Source: Pseudomonas sp. MYb327
Lineage (GTDB): Bacteria > Pseudomonadota > Gammaproteobacteria > Pseudomonadales > Pseudomonadaceae
Reading direction: 5' to 3'
NCBI RefSeq assembly: GCF_040438925.1
Contig: NZ_CP159258.1
Span: 4,968,501-5,032,500 of the forward strand
DNA length: 64,000 bases
Under the pieces are notes generated by a model. It ran no database searches. It was given only the letters and a program-made list of their open reading frames with translations, and had not been told where the DNA came from. Shown here in pieces: positions 47,230 to 57,282 of this stretch. The stretch's first letter is position 1; every line of letters starts with the position of its first letter. A program made the translations under genes and the position numbers.

Positions 47230-48678
47230 TCAGGGTTTGCCGGAGTTCGACGCTTGCGTTCGTCCGCTTTCCCAACCGCCACCCAAGGCGAGGAACAAAT
47301 TGATCTGACCCATGGCAACTTGCGTGTTCGCACTGGCCAGTTGCGCCGTGACGTCGGTGTAGGTGCGAGTCGCCTGCAGGTCTGCCAGAAACGACGCGCG
47401 GCCGGCCTGGAAGAAGCGGTGAGTCTGGTCGGCCGCCAGTTTCGCCGACTGCTCGGCATCCGCCAGGGCGTCACGGCGTTGCAGCAGTGCGGAGTACTGG
47501 GCCAGGCTGGTCTGGGTTTCGCGGATGGCGTTGAGCACAACGCCGTCGAAGTGCGCCAACACGCCTTGGGTCGTGGCTTCGGCCTCACGGATTCGTGCAC
47601 GGGTGCCGTTGGACGGCACAGTCCAGGTCAGTGACGGCCCAAAACCCCAGCGATTGGTCGACGGCTCGCCGAGATTGTCGAGGATGCCGACGGTGCCGAT
47701 GGTCGCGCCGATGCTGATGTTCGGGTACAGCTCGCCAGTGGCGACGCCGATGCCGGCGGTCGCGGCGGCCAGTCGACGCTCGGCTTGCCGCACGTCGGGA
47801 CGACGCTTGAGCAACGCGGCGCCATCGCCCACAGGTATCAATTGCGCGATTTTCGGCAACTCGGCGCACGTCGCGGTGCCGGCCGGCAATTGATCCAGCG
47901 GTTTGGCCAGCAGCATCGACAAGCGGAACAATCCGGCCTGACGCGCCGCTTCATAGCGCGGCATGTCGGCGCGCAGGGATTTGAATTGGGTTTGCGAGCG
48001 AGTGACCTGGGTTTCGTCGCCACGGCCGGCGTCGCGCAAGCGCTGGATCAGCGTGGTGCTCTGTTCTTGCAAGTCGAGGGAGTGCTGGGCGATTTCCCGC
48101 TCTTCGTTGGCCGCACACACTTGGATGTAGGCGCGAACCACATCCGCCACCAGGGTGATACGGGCGGTATCGGCGGCGGCCTGGGTCGCATCGGCATTGG
48201 CCTTGGCCGCTTCGATACCGCGTTGCAGCGTGCCGAACAGGTCGAACTGGTAGGACGCGGAAATGCCGATATCACCGATGTTGGCCACCGGCACTTTTTC
48301 CGGCAGCAGAAACGCTTCGCCGGATTCCTGCAACCGCTGGGCGCCCATCTTCACACCGCCACTCCAGCCACCCGCCGCCTCGGCCTCGTCCACTTGCGCA
48401 CGAGCCCGCAGCAGACTGGCCGCTGCCACGCGCAGGTCGGTATTGGACGCCATGGCTTGCTGGACCAATTGGTCGAGTCGCGGGTCCTGATACAGGCGCC
48501 ACCAATCGGCAGGCACCGGCGCCGAAACCACCGGTTTGCCTCCGACCGCCAACTCGCCTTGCAAGTCTTCACGGTGGATGGCCGCCTCGTCCGGCAAGTG
48601 ATAATCCGGCCCGACTGCCTGACACGCCGACAGCAACAGGCCTAATCCGGCGACGGCCAAACCCGAGGCTTTGTTCAT
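47230..48678 (-). CDS. Outer membrane efflux lipoprotein (NodT/OprM family)
   Basis: 482 residues. Lipoprotein signal LAVAGLGLLLSACQAVGPDY. Repeats of the OEP fold: RLDQLVQQAMASNTDLRVAA, GDETQVTRSQTQFKSLRADM, LLKRRPDVRQAERRLAAATA. Last gene of the MarR-FUSC-DUF1656-HlyD-OMF operon; start overlaps the HlyD stop. Forms the outer channel. Confidence 0.9.
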   Translation of the reverse strand: MNKASGLAVAGLGLLLSACQAVGPDYHLPDEAAIHREDLQGELAVGGKPVVSAPVPADWWRLYQDPRLDQLVQQAMASNTDLRVAAASLLRARAQVDEAEAAGGWSGGVKMGAQRLQESGEAFLLPEKVPVANIGDIGISASYQFDLFGTLQRGIEAAKANADATQAAADTARITLVADVVRAYIQVCAANEEREIAQHSLDLQEQSTTLIQRLRDAGRGDETQVTRSQTQFKSLRADMPRYEAARQAGLFRLSMLLAKPLDQLPAGTATCAELPKIAQLIPVGDGAALLKRRPDVRQAERRLAAATAGIGVATGELYPNISIGATIGTVGILDNLGEPSTNRWGFGPSLTWTVPSNGTRARIREAEATTQGVLAHFDGVVLNAIRETQTSLAQYSALLQRRDALADAEQSAKLAADQTHRFFQAGRASFLADLQATRTYTDVTAQLASANTQVAMGQINLFLALGGGWESGRTQASNSGKP

Positions 48679-49562
48679 TGCGCCGGCTCCCGGTTTTGAT
48701 CGTCGATAATCGACACCGTGGCCGTACGCCCGGCAATCATGCGGAAATCGGCCGGGACGTCATCAAAAGCGATTCGCACCGGAATCCGCTGCGCCAGCCG
48801 CACCCAGCTGAACGCCGGGTTGACGTTGGGCAACAGGTTGCTGCCGCTGGTGCGGTCGCGGTCTTCGATACCGGCGACGATGCTTTCCACGTGGCCGCGC
48901 AGTCGCGCACGGTCGCCGACCACCCGAATGTCGACGCTTTGGCCAACGTGAATGCCGTCCAGTTTGGTTTCTTCGAAGTAGCCGTCGATGTGAAAGGAAT
49001 TGCTGTCGACGACGGACAACACCGGCCGACCGGCACTGACGAATTCCTTGGCGCGCGGCGCGCGGTCGTTGACGTAGCCGTCCACCGGGCTGCGGATCAC
49101 CGAGCGGTCGAGGTTGAGCTGAGCGCTGTCCACCGCCACCTGCGCTTCCATCAATGCCACTTGGGCACGGGCGACCTTGGACTGACTTTCTTCCAATTGT
49201 TCGCCTGGCACCAGATTGCCGAGACCCTTGTTGCGCTTGGCTTCGCGCTGGGCCTGGGCGAGGGTTTCTTCGCGGTCGGCAACCGCCGCTTTCGCCTGGC
49301 GTAGCGCCAGTTTGAAACGGTCCTGGTCGATGCTGAACAACACCTGGCCGCGCTTCACCAACTGGTTGTCGCGCACTTCAACTTGCTGGATCAGCCCGGA
49401 AACGTCCGGCGCGATCTGTACGATATCGGCACGAATGTGCCCGTCACGGGTCCAGGGCGCGAACATGTAATACATCACCATGCGCCAGACCACGACGACC
49501 GCGAAGGTCACGATCAACAGGGTCAGGACCACGCGACCGAGGGTTAAAAACGGTTTTTTCAT
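48675..49562 (-). CDS. HlyD/AaeA-type membrane fusion protein
   Basis: 295 residues. One N-terminal membrane helix (LTLLIVTFAVVVVWRMVMYY), lipoyl halves DGHIRADIVQIAPDVSGLIQ and RSVIRSPVDGYVNDRAPRAK around a short coiled coil. Matches the adaptor of FUSC pumps such as AaeA. Translationally coupled on both sides. Confidence 0.88.
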   Translation of the reverse strand: MKKPFLTLGRVVLTLLIVTFAVVVVWRMVMYYMFAPWTRDGHIRADIVQIAPDVSGLIQQVEVRDNQLVKRGQVLFSIDQDRFKLALRQAKAAVADREETLAQAQREAKRNKGLGNLVPGEQLEESQSKVARAQVALMEAQVAVDSAQLNLDRSVIRSPVDGYVNDRAPRAKEFVSAGRPVLSVVDSNSFHIDGYFEETKLDGIHVGQSVDIRVVGDRARLRGHVESIVAGIEDRDRTSGSNLLPNVNPAFSWVRLAQRIPVRIAFDDVPADFRMIAGRTATVSIIDDQNREPAQ

Positions 49563-49768
49563 GTCATCAGGTATCGACTGAGTGAGTCCACGGCGCCAAG
49601 CAGCAAGGCGTAGAGAGCCACGTTAAACAATGCCCGGTGCCAGACCAGACGGTAAAAGTGCAGGCGCGTCAGCACCCCGTGCACCAACAGGAACAACAGA
49701 TACGTAATGCCCATCAGCACCAGCAGCGTGGGCAGGAACACCCCGCTGAGATCCAGATCACCGATCAT
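49559..49768 (-). CDS. DUF1656 small membrane protein (AaeX-like)
   Basis: 69 residues with two hydrophobic helices (VFLPTLLVLMGITYLLFLLV; FNVALYALLLGAVDSLS). DUF1656 proteins always accompany FUSC-type pumps. Role unknown. GGAG before ATG 49768. Confidence 0.88.
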   Translation of the reverse strand: MIGDLDLSGVFLPTLLVLMGITYLLFLLVHGVLTRLHFYRLVWHRALFNVALYALLLGAVDSLSRYLMT

Positions 49769-51837
49769 AAAGGCGCTCCATCGATGCCATGGGGAAGCGG
49801 TTCTTCGAGTTCGGCGGAACCGACAAATTCGACGCCGGGCAACAGGGCCAGGCGCAAGCCACTCAAGGCGTGCAACAAGTGAAGGCGGGTTTCATCGTCA
49901 CCCGCGCCACTCAGGGCACGGCGCGTGCGGTCGAGGGTCATCAGCAAAGCGCTCGGTGCCGGTAAGCGCTCGCCAGCCTTAAGACAGGTCTTGAAATACT
50001 CGCCGACCTCCGTCACCACTTGGCGCAGCAACATGTTCGGCTCACCGTGGATACGCGGCGCGTAGGCGAGCAGGTCCAACAGATTCAACGCCACCCGAAC
50101 TTCCCGCAGGGCGATGCCGGTGTCCTGGCCAGTGATGGCCAGCCGTGGCAGATGCTGCATCAGCCGGTCGAGCATCTGCACGCCCAGGTGCCGATGATCG
50201 GCCAGGGTCGCAGGCTCAGTGAGGCTGACGATGTCGCGCCAACTGAAACGGGTCAGGCGCTTGGCTGCCAGTTCGGCACCGAACGGCCGGGCGATCAGGG
50301 TCCAGACAAAGGCGAACAACAAGCCGATCGGACCGGCCAGGTTGGAGTTGGCAAAACTGAGGAAGTCCGCGTCGTAGGCGCCCTGAATACTGATGAAGGA
50401 CGACGTGTTGACCAGGGTCAGCAGCATCCCCAGGTAAAACTGCGGCTTGACCGTCAGGGTGCCGATGCAGATGAACGGTACCGCGAACGCCAGCACCAGC
50501 ATCGGGAAGTCATGCAGATTGGGCAGCACCAGAAACAGGTAAAGGCTGGCCAACAACACCGACATCGCCGTCCAAAAGAAGAACCGATAAATCTGCGGCG
50601 CCGGGTCGTCCATCGAAGCGAAGAAACTGCACGATACCGCCGCCAGAATCACCGCAGCGCCGCCGTCAGTCCAGCCGAGCAGAATCCACAGCACCGAAGC
50701 GACGATGATGGCGGTGACGGTGGACGCCGCCGAATACAGCATCAAGCCACGATCCAGAAACGGTGACAGCCGACCCAGGCGCCAATGCCGATACACCGCG
50801 CGCCAAGACTCCTGGCTTTCGCACTGGATGGCGGCTTGCAGGCTGCGGCAGTCCTGCCACAAGTCGACCCATTCGGCGAGGCGATAGAGGGCATTGGAAA
50901 ACAGCAACTGTTTGCGATCCTCCAGTGCTGGTGCGCTGGGCTGCATCGCTTCGAGTTGATCTTTAAGTGCCTGCCACCGATCAATGTCGGCGTCTTGATG
51001 CTGAAGCCATTCGGTGGCGGCGCTGAGCAGTGGCGCGAACTTGTCCACAAGCTCCGGCGTGCGCCGCTCAAGGGCATAGAGCGCGTCGTCGAGGGCATCG
51101 ATCACCGTCAACAGGTGGATCATCCGCCCACGCAGCATCTTGGTGTTGCGCACCGTTTGCGGGCGAGCGCCTTCGTGAGGCAACTGGCCGATCATCAGTT
51201 CCAGGGTGTTGAAGTTCGCGACCATCGCCATGCGCAGTGTACTGACTTCATCCGGCTGCACGTTGCGGCTGAGGAAACGCAGGCTGTAGGTGGAGGCGTC
51301 GGCAAACCATTTACTTACCGAATCGTTGAACACCGGCGCCAGCCGCCGAGGCCAAAACATCGCTCCGACCACCGCCGCGACGGCTATGCCAAGGAAAATT
51401 TCTTCGGTACGCGCCTCGGCCACATCCCACACCGCCAACGGGTTATCCACCACCGGCAGGGCAATCAGCGGCAAGGTGTAACCGGCGAGCATCAACGCAT
51501 AGTTGTTGGCCGTGCGCAGATGCAGGGAAAGAAACAGCAGAATGCCGGTCCACAATGCGATGACCAGTACCAACACGTAAGGGCTTTGGACAAACATCGG
51601 CACGAACATGACCGCAGCAGCTGCACCGATAAACGTACCGACTGCGCGGTACAACGCTTTGGAACTGGTAGGGCCAACGAATGGATTGGAGACGATATAC
51701 ACCGTGGCCATCGCCCAATACGGACGCGGCATTTGCATGAGCAACGCGATGTACAACGCGATCATCGAGGCCGCGAACGTACGCACACCGTAGAACCAGT
51801 CCCGCGCCGGGGGCATGCCGGAAAAAAAACCGTTCAA
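49765..51837 (-). CDS. FUSC family inner membrane transporter (AaeB-like)
   Basis: 690 residues. N-terminal block of five or six helices (TFAASMIALYIALLMQMPRP ... AVAAVVGAMFWPRRLAPVF), a long cytoplasmic part (about 170-350), a second helical block (VTAIIVASVLWILLGWTDGG ... GLLFAFVWTLIARPFGA) and a C-terminal soluble tail. AaeB exports aromatic carboxylic acids; the substrate here is inferred. Start: TTG 51837 overlaps the MarR stop; ATG 51816 is possible. Neither has a clear ribosome binding site. Confidence 0.87.
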   Translation of the reverse strand: MNGFFSGMPPARDWFYGVRTFAASMIALYIALLMQMPRPYWAMATVYIVSNPFVGPTSSKALYRAVGTFIGAAAAVMFVPMFVQSPYVLVLVIALWTGILLFLSLHLRTANNYALMLAGYTLPLIALPVVDNPLAVWDVAEARTEEIFLGIAVAAVVGAMFWPRRLAPVFNDSVSKWFADASTYSLRFLSRNVQPDEVSTLRMAMVANFNTLELMIGQLPHEGARPQTVRNTKMLRGRMIHLLTVIDALDDALYALERRTPELVDKFAPLLSAATEWLQHQDADIDRWQALKDQLEAMQPSAPALEDRKQLLFSNALYRLAEWVDLWQDCRSLQAAIQCESQESWRAVYRHWRLGRLSPFLDRGLMLYSAASTVTAIIVASVLWILLGWTDGGAAVILAAVSCSFFASMDDPAPQIYRFFFWTAMSVLLASLYLFLVLPNLHDFPMLVLAFAVPFICIGTLTVKPQFYLGMLLTLVNTSSFISIQGAYDADFLSFANSNLAGPIGLLFAFVWTLIARPFGAELAAKRLTRFSWRDIVSLTEPATLADHRHLGVQMLDRLMQHLPRLAITGQDTGIALREVRVALNLLDLLAYAPRIHGEPNMLLRQVVTEVGEYFKTCLKAGERLPAPSALLMTLDRTRRALSGAGDDETRLHLLHALSGLRLALLPGVEFVGSAELEEPLPHGIDGAPL

Positions 51838-52301
51838 GGATAAATCGCCGGCAGATGGCTGGCCGATTCAAAGGCCTTCAACACGCGCAGCGTGGCTTCC
51901 AGATCACGCTGGTCGATGCCTTCAAGCACTTCATTGCGCAAGCGCACCAGTTCGACTTCGACGGCTTGCACCAGGGTTCGACCGGCGTCGGTCAGGCTCA
52001 GGCATTTGGCGCGACGGTCCTGTGCATCTTCGGTGCGACAGACATAACCGGAATGGCACAACTGATCGAGCAAACGCACCAGGGACGGACTCTCCATCCC
52101 CGCCGCCTGCGCCACCGTCACCTGCCGCACACCCTCGCCCAGGCGCCCGATCATCAACAACGGGACGGCACAGGCTTCGGAAATTCCATAGTTCACCAGC
52201 GTCGTCTGGCAGATCTTCCGCCAATGCCGGGCGGCTACAACCATGGAGCTGCTGATGTTCATCTGGAGAGCGTCGAGATCATTCGGCACGAGGAGAAACA
52301 C
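51834..52301 (-). CDS. MarR family regulator of the FUSC efflux operon
   Basis: Up to 155 residues. Winged helix: VTVAQAAGMESPSLVRLLDQ, SGYVCRTEDAQDRRAKCLSL, TDAGRTLVQAVEVELVRLRN. MarR proteins are repressors released by phenolic or acid ligands. The first gene of the operon, with a palindrome GTTAG-TTTG-CTAAC just upstream. Start uncertain: GTG 52301 or ATG 52262; neither has a ribosome binding site, and the nearness of the palindrome to GTG favours the ATG. Confidence 0.85.
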   Translation of the reverse strand: MFLLVPNDLDALQMNISSSMVVAARHWRKICQTTLVNYGISEACAVPLLMIGRLGEGVRQVTVAQAAGMESPSLVRLLDQLCHSGYVCRTEDAQDRRAKCLSLTDAGRTLVQAVEVELVRLRNEVLEGIDQRDLEATLRVLKAFESASHLPAIYP

Positions 52302-52306
52302 ACACT

Positions 52307-52320
52307 GTTAGTTTGCTAAC
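52307..52320. promoter_or_regulatory. Probable MarR operator
   Basis: Perfect inverted repeat GTTAG-TTTG-CTAAC, 5 bp before the longest MarR frame. Size and place suit autoregulation. Confidence 0.65.
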
Positions 52321-52384
52321 TATCAATATGGCATTGGAAGGGATTTTTCGTCAAGTTTTGAAACAAATTGGTATGCGGCTTTTT

Positions 52385-52630
52385 CTAACCTCCGCGTCCC
52401 TTCCTCAACATCACATTCAACTGATCCACCACCTCTGCCCAATCGGCGTCATCCAGAATTTCAGTGCGCAGCAGATCCGCCTGGCTAGGGCTCCAGAAAA
52501 ACGCATCCGCCAGATGCAGGTCCGGTTTGAGCGGCGAGTGGGTGGCGATGAATTTATCGATGCTCACGGCGTCGTCGGGCAGGCCGAGTTGTTTGAACAG
52601 TGAAGGGAGGCTGTGGGTTGGGTTTTCCAT
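52385..52630 (-). CDS. DUF2789 protein
   Basis: 81 residues: HSLPSLFKQLGLPDDAVSID, FIATHSPLKPDLHLADAFFW, SPSQADLLRTEILDDADWAE. The text matches the DUF2789 family; function unknown. Strong AAAGGAG, 6 nt before ATG 52630. Confidence 0.85.
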   Translation of the reverse strand: MENPTHSLPSLFKQLGLPDDAVSIDKFIATHSPLKPDLHLADAFFWSPSQADLLRTEILDDADWAEVVDQLNVMLRKGRGG

Positions 52631-52671
52631 GTCTGGCTCCTTTGGAATGGATGAGTGACCGCTACGCGGTC

Positions 52672-52738
52672 AATCGCGAGCAGGCTCGCTGCCACAGGGT
52701 GAACACCTATCCCTGTGGGAGCGAGCCTGCCCGCGAAG
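52672..52738. repeat. Inverted repeat of the GGGAGCGAGCCTGC type
   Basis: ATCGCGAGCAGGCTCGCTGC and TGGGAGCGAGCCTGCCCGCG around a loop; a different REP class from the GCTTGCC type. Confidence 0.8.
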
Positions 52739-52761
52739 ACGGCAGCTTTGACGAAACAATC

Positions 52762-53223
52762 TCAATGACTCAACTCCCGCACCTGCGCATGCGGCACCAT
52801 TTTCAGAAATTCCGTCATGTTCATGTGCACCAGGTTGATGTGATTGCCGGCTTCCAGGTAGATGTCTTTCTGCCGGGTCAGTAGCGGGTCGATGACCACG
52901 TCGAGCCCATAAGCCTCACCCAGGGCAGGTACGGCGCCGCGTTCACAATCATCAAACAGATGCGGCAGATGGCTTTCCCGGGAAACTTGCCATTCGCCGC
53001 TGGTGCGCACTTTGCTCAAGTCCAGGTGACGACTGGCGGGCAGCAAGGCCATCAGGTAATGACCATGGTGGTCGTCGAGGATGACCGATTTGGCCACCCG
53101 TTCGGCAGGAATGCCCGCGACCCGCGCCGTTTCGAGGCTGCTGGCCGAATGTGGGTGGGTGACGATGTCATATTCGCATTGAGCCCGGTCCAGGCTTCTC
53201 TGCACGGTTCTTGCCATACGCAT
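52762..53223 (-). CDS. YbaK/EbsC family aminoacyl-tRNA deacylase
   Basis: 153 residues. YbaK fold: THPHSASSLETARVAGIPAE, RVAKSVILDDHHGHYLMALL with the conserved Lys, and AVPALGEAYGLDVVIDPLL. Family members remove wrong amino acids from tRNA (Cys-tRNA-Pro, Ala-tRNA-Pro); the exact activity is not readable. GAGG before ATG 53223. A ~200-bp gap upstream holds the promoter region. Confidence 0.85.
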   Translation of the reverse strand: MRMARTVQRSLDRAQCEYDIVTHPHSASSLETARVAGIPAERVAKSVILDDHHGHYLMALLPASRHLDLSKVRTSGEWQVSRESHLPHLFDDCERGAVPALGEAYGLDVVIDPLLTRQKDIYLEAGNHINLVHMNMTEFLKMVPHAQVRELSH

Positions 53224-53420
53224 GATGCACCTCGGTGTCCGCGACAGCCTCTGGCGGACGATGGTTGACGCTTTTTCACGTACTCAAAGTCTAGGCCCGC
53301 CGGGCTGATCCGGCGGGAAATCCGCCCATCGGACACATCGACAACTGAGCAAAATTCATACAACCCACCGCTCAACTAGACTGTATACAGAACCGCCCTG
53401 CGACTCTCCCGGAGGGTCAC

Positions 53421-53954
53421 GTGAACACTCGTTGTTGCGCCATTGCATTGCTGCTGGCGTTGAGCGGATCCGCCTTCGCCGCGGACACCGCTGGACTGCC
53501 GACATCCGATCCGATTGGCCTGTGGCTGATCACCTTCGGCATCGCCTTCCTGATCGCCGAAGCGGCCCTGCCCAATTACGGTGTAATCGGCCTGGGCGGG
53601 ATCGTGATGTTCGTGATCGGCGCAGTCATCCTGACCAATGCACAAATGCCCGTTCCATTGATGATTGGCCTGGGACTCATCAGCGCACTGCTGCTGATAT
53701 TCCTGTTGATCCGCGCCCTGAAAACCCGACCCCGCCACACGGTCAGCGGTGATGCCGGGCTGCTCGGCAGCGTGACCCCGGTGCTGTCACTGCAGGTCGG
53801 CGACGCCTGTCACGGCTGGGTGCATTTGCAGGGCGAGCGCTGGCAAGTGTCGAGTGCCAAACCGCTGCTAATCGGGCAACGGGTGCGGGTGGTGGCGCGC
53901 AAGGGATTAGTGCTGGAAGTCGCCGCGACTGACGCGGTTCCGGTTGGAGAATGA
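53421..53954 (+). CDS. NfeD family protein, short form
   Basis: 177 residues. Signal-like N-terminus ending [11 protein letters not shown], three hydrophobic helices (about 32-110), and a C-terminal OB-like domain ([40 protein letters not shown]). No serine protease domain as in long NfeD. GTG start at 53421 is decided by GGAGG. Partner of the stomatin gene that overlaps its stop. Confidence 0.87.
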   Translation: MNTRCCAIALLLALSGSAFAADTAGLPTSDPIGLWLITFGIAFLIAEAALPNYGVIGLGGIVMFVIGAVILTNAQMPVPLMIGLGLISALLLIFLLIRALKTRPRHTVSGDAGLLGSVTPVLSLQVGDACHGWVHLQGERWQVSSAKPLLIGQRVRVVARKGLVLEVAATDAVPVGE

Positions 53955-54715
53955 ACATGGGCCTGCAACTGGGTTTTGTCGCGCTGCTACTCCTGCTGAT
54001 TGTCTTGGCGGGAGCGACTTTCCGCATCCTGCGCGAATACGAACGCGGGGTGGTGTTCCAGCTCGGACGCTTCTGGCAGGTCAAAGGCCCCGGTTTGATT
54101 CTGTTGATTCCGGTGGTCCAGCAAATGGTGCGCGTCGACTTGCGCACCGTGGTCCTCGACGTGCCGGCCCAGGACGTGATCACCCGCGATAACGTCTCGG
54201 TCAAGGTCAACGCCGTGCTGTACTTCCGCGTACTCGACCCGCAGAAAGCGATCATCCAGGTCGAAGACTTTCTCATGGCCACCAGCCAACTGGCGCAAAC
54301 CACCTTGCGTGCGGTGCTTGGCAAGCACGAACTCGATGAACTGCTGGCCGAACGCGAACGTCTGAACATCGATATCCAGCAAGTTCTCGACGCCCAGACT
54401 GACGCCTGGGGCATCAAGGTGGCCAACGTCGAAATCAAGCACGTCGACCTCAATGAATCGATGATCCGTGCCATCGCCAAACAAGCCGAAGCGGAACGTG
54501 AACGCCGGGCCAAAGTGATTCATGCCGAGGGCGAATTGCAGGCCTCGGAAAAACTCATGCAAGCCGCCGAAATGCTCGGCCGCCAACCCGGCGCCATGCA
54601 GTTGCGATACATGCAAACGCTGAGTTCGATTGCCGGCGACAAGAGTTCGACGATTGTCTTTCCGCTGCCGATCGAATTGCTCAAGGGCATGGCGGATCTA
54701 TCGTCGAAACCCTGA
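53951..54715 (+). CDS. SPFH/stomatin (slipin) family protein
   Basis: 254 residues. One N-terminal helix ([20 protein letters not shown]), band-7 domain ([60 protein letters not shown]), coiled coil ([20 protein letters not shown]), short tail. Such proteins form membrane microdomain scaffolds with NfeD. ATG overlaps the nfeD stop. Confidence 0.9.
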   Translation: MNMGLQLGFVALLLLLIVLAGATFRILREYERGVVFQLGRFWQVKGPGLILLIPVVQQMVRVDLRTVVLDVPAQDVITRDNVSVKVNAVLYFRVLDPQKAIIQVEDFLMATSQLAQTTLRAVLGKHELDELLAERERLNIDIQQVLDAQTDAWGIKVANVEIKHVDLNESMIRAIAKQAEAERERRAKVIHAEGELQASEKLMQAAEMLGRQPGAMQLRYMQTLSSIAGDKSSTIVFPLPIELLKGMADLSSKP

Positions 54716-54725
54716 ACGCAGACGC

Positions 54726-56192
54726 TTACTCCGTTTGCGCCGCCAACGGATACACCGACTCCCATCCGCCGCCGAGTGCCTTGTACAACCCGACCATCGC
54801 CAAAGACACTCCAGTCGAACTTTCGACCCATTGCTCCTGAGTCGCCAGCAGCGCGCCTTGCACGGTGAGCACGTTGACGAAATCCACCACGCCCTCAACG
54901 TATTGCTGTTGCGCGGTTTGCAAGGCGATCTGGTTCTGCCGCACGGCTTCGGCGAGGCTGTCGCGGCGTAGTTGGCTGGCGTTGTAGGCGCTCAGTTGAT
55001 CGTCGATTTCATGCCAGGCGCCCAGCACGATTCGCTGATAGGCGATGGCTGCTTCCTGTTGCTGGGCTTCGCGCAAATTCAGCACGCCGCGCAAACGGCC
55101 GCCATCGAACAATGGCAGGCTGAATTGTGGGCCGATACCGAACGCGCGCGAGCCCCACGAACCGAAATCGCTCAGTTGCATGGCTTGCGAACCGATATTG
55201 CCCGACAGGGTAATCCGTGGATAGAAATCACCCTTGGCCACACCAATACTCGCGGTCGCCGCATGCAGGCGTGCTTCGGCCTCGCGGATGTCCGGGCGGC
55301 GCTCAGCCAGTTGAGACGGCAAACCGATGGCGACCTGACGCGGAGTTTGCGGCACTGGTGCATCGGTGGATAACTCCGCCGCCAGCGCATGGGGCGGTTC
55401 CCCCATCAACAGGCTCAAAGCGTTGATCAGTTGAGCCTGGCGCTGCTCCAGCGCTGGCAGGCGCGATTCGATGGCCGCGACTTGCGCGGCGGCTTCGGCG
55501 ACATCCAGATCGGTAGCGACACCGTCTGCCAGGCGCAACTGCGACAATTTCAGGCTGTGGCGGGCGACGTCGAGGTTCTGCTCGGTGACGGCGCGGGTGT
55601 TTTGTACACCGCGAAGCTGAATATAGTCTTGGGCGGTTTCAGCGAGCACCGACAACAGCACGCCGCGACGGTCGTTTTCAGCGACTTCCAGAGTCGCGTC
55701 AGCCGCTTCGGTTTCGCGTCGCACGCGGCCCCAGAAATCCAGCTCCCAGGACGCGGAAAAGCCAGCATCCCAAAGGTTGAACGCGGAGTTGCCATTATTT
55801 CCCGACGGGTCCATCAAGCCATCGCCGCTGTTGCGTTTACGGGCGTAACCGCCCGTGGCGGCGGTGGTCGGATAGCGATCGGCGGTGATCACCTGGCGCA
55901 CCGCTCGGCTTTGCTGCAAGCGGCTACTGGCGAGTTTCAGGTCGAGGTTGTCGGTCAGGGCGCGCTGGGTCAGGGCCGAGAGTTTCGGGTCGTTGAAAAC
56001 CTCCCACCAGCGCTCGCTCATCGCTTCAGTGCTGGCTTGACTGGTCGCAGCCTTGGACGGTTTCGACCACTCGGCGACTTGTTGTGCTTCAGGTTTGTGA
56101 AAGTCCGGGCCAACGGTGCAAGCGCTCAATGCAACCAAACTCAACATGACCATTGCTGGCCACAGGGAGGTTTTTTTTGCGGGAAAACTCAT
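54726..56192 (-). CDS. Outer membrane efflux lipoprotein (NodT/OprM family)
   Basis: 488 residues. Lipoprotein signal MLSLVALSACTVGPDF. OEP repeats include LSALTQRALTDNLDLKLASS, LADGVATDLDVAEAAAQVAA, RRPDIREAEARLHAATASIG. Last gene of the EmrB-EmrA-OMF operon; start overlaps the EmrA stop by ATGA. It converges with the stomatin gene with 10 bp between. Confidence 0.9.
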   Translation of the reverse strand: MSFPAKKTSLWPAMVMLSLVALSACTVGPDFHKPEAQQVAEWSKPSKAATSQASTEAMSERWWEVFNDPKLSALTQRALTDNLDLKLASSRLQQSRAVRQVITADRYPTTAATGGYARKRNSGDGLMDPSGNNGNSAFNLWDAGFSASWELDFWGRVRRETEAADATLEVAENDRRGVLLSVLAETAQDYIQLRGVQNTRAVTEQNLDVARHSLKLSQLRLADGVATDLDVAEAAAQVAAIESRLPALEQRQAQLINALSLLMGEPPHALAAELSTDAPVPQTPRQVAIGLPSQLAERRPDIREAEARLHAATASIGVAKGDFYPRITLSGNIGSQAMQLSDFGSWGSRAFGIGPQFSLPLFDGGRLRGVLNLREAQQQEAAIAYQRIVLGAWHEIDDQLSAYNASQLRRDSLAEAVRQNQIALQTAQQQYVEGVVDFVNVLTVQGALLATQEQWVESSTGVSLAMVGLYKALGGGWESVYPLAAQTE

Positions 56193-57256
56193 CGTTGCGC
56201 AACCTCATGTTCGGTTCCGGCGCTTGCGGTATCAATCCTCGCCTCCACCGACATGCCCACCCGCAACCGCGCAGCCAACGGCTGGCCCGGTTCCAGCACA
56301 ATCTTCACCGGAATCCGCTGCACCACCTTGGTGAAGTTGCCCGTCGCGTTATCCGGTTTGACGGAAGCAAAGGTCACGCCTGTGGCCGGTGCAATGCTCT
56401 CAACCCGCCCGTTCAGCTCGGCACCATCAAAGGTGTCGACGCGCACCGTCACGTCCTGCCCCGGATGCACATTCGTCAATTGGGTTTCCTGGAAATTGGC
56501 CACGACATAAGCCTGCGCCAGCGGCACCACGGCGAGCAATTTACTGCCCGGCGTGACGTAAGCCCCGACCCGTACCGCGCGCTCGCCAACCATGCCGTCC
56601 TGCGGCGCGACGATCCGTGTGTAGGACAGCTCGTAACTGGCGATTTCCAGCTTCGCCTGCGCCCGTTTGAGGCCACCTTCGGCACCGTCACGCTGGGCCG
56701 TGAGAATGTCCACCTGCTTGCGCTCCGCCGCCAGCACCGCGGTGACGTTGGCCAATCGCGCACTGGCCTGGTCGATGCGCGTGCGCGCCTGCTGAGCGTT
56801 CTGCACGGTACCGGCGCCGACGCCGGCCAAGTGGTTGTAGCGATTTAGTTCATGTTCGGCGAAGGCCATTTCAGCCTTGGCCGACACCACGCTTGCCTGC
56901 GCCTGAGCAATCACCGAAGCCTGCCGTTCAAGGGTCGCCCGAGCGTTTTGCAATTGCGCCTGGGCCACCAGCGTTTCGGCGGAAGCCGCTTCGGCGGCGG
57001 CGCGCAAATCGCGATCGTCGATCAGCGCCAGCAACTGTCCGGCCTTGACCTGCTGGTTGTCTTCAACCAGCACTTCCTTGATGAACCCGGCAACGCGCGG
57101 CACCACCAGCGTGTAGTCCGCCGAGACATAGGCGTCATTGGTGTTCTGTTGCGTGCGCTGACCGAACAGGCCGGGCCCCAGCAGATAAATAAACACGCCC
57201 ACCGCGATCACGACGGCGACGCCCACGGCCACTTTTTGCTTTGCTTGAGTCGTCAT
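56189..57256 (-). CDS. EmrA/HlyD-type membrane fusion protein
   Basis: 355 residues. Cytoplasmic N-terminus, one helix (VAVGVAVVIAVGVFIYLLGP), then NTNDAYVSADYTLVVPRVAG typical of EmrA, coiled-coil hairpin (about 75-185) and beta domain GVTFASVKPDNATGNFTKVV. Start ATG 57256 after GAAGG; a TTG 30 nt earlier is rejected. Confidence 0.89.
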   Translation of the reverse strand: MTTQAKQKVAVGVAVVIAVGVFIYLLGPGLFGQRTQQNTNDAYVSADYTLVVPRVAGFIKEVLVEDNQQVKAGQLLALIDDRDLRAAAEAASAETLVAQAQLQNARATLERQASVIAQAQASVVSAKAEMAFAEHELNRYNHLAGVGAGTVQNAQQARTRIDQASARLANVTAVLAAERKQVDILTAQRDGAEGGLKRAQAKLEIASYELSYTRIVAPQDGMVGERAVRVGAYVTPGSKLLAVVPLAQAYVVANFQETQLTNVHPGQDVTVRVDTFDGAELNGRVESIAPATGVTFASVKPDNATGNFTKVVQRIPVKIVLEPGQPLAARLRVGMSVEARIDTASAGTEHEVAQR

Positions 57257-57282
57257 AAAAACCTTCAGTTTCAGTGGAGCAT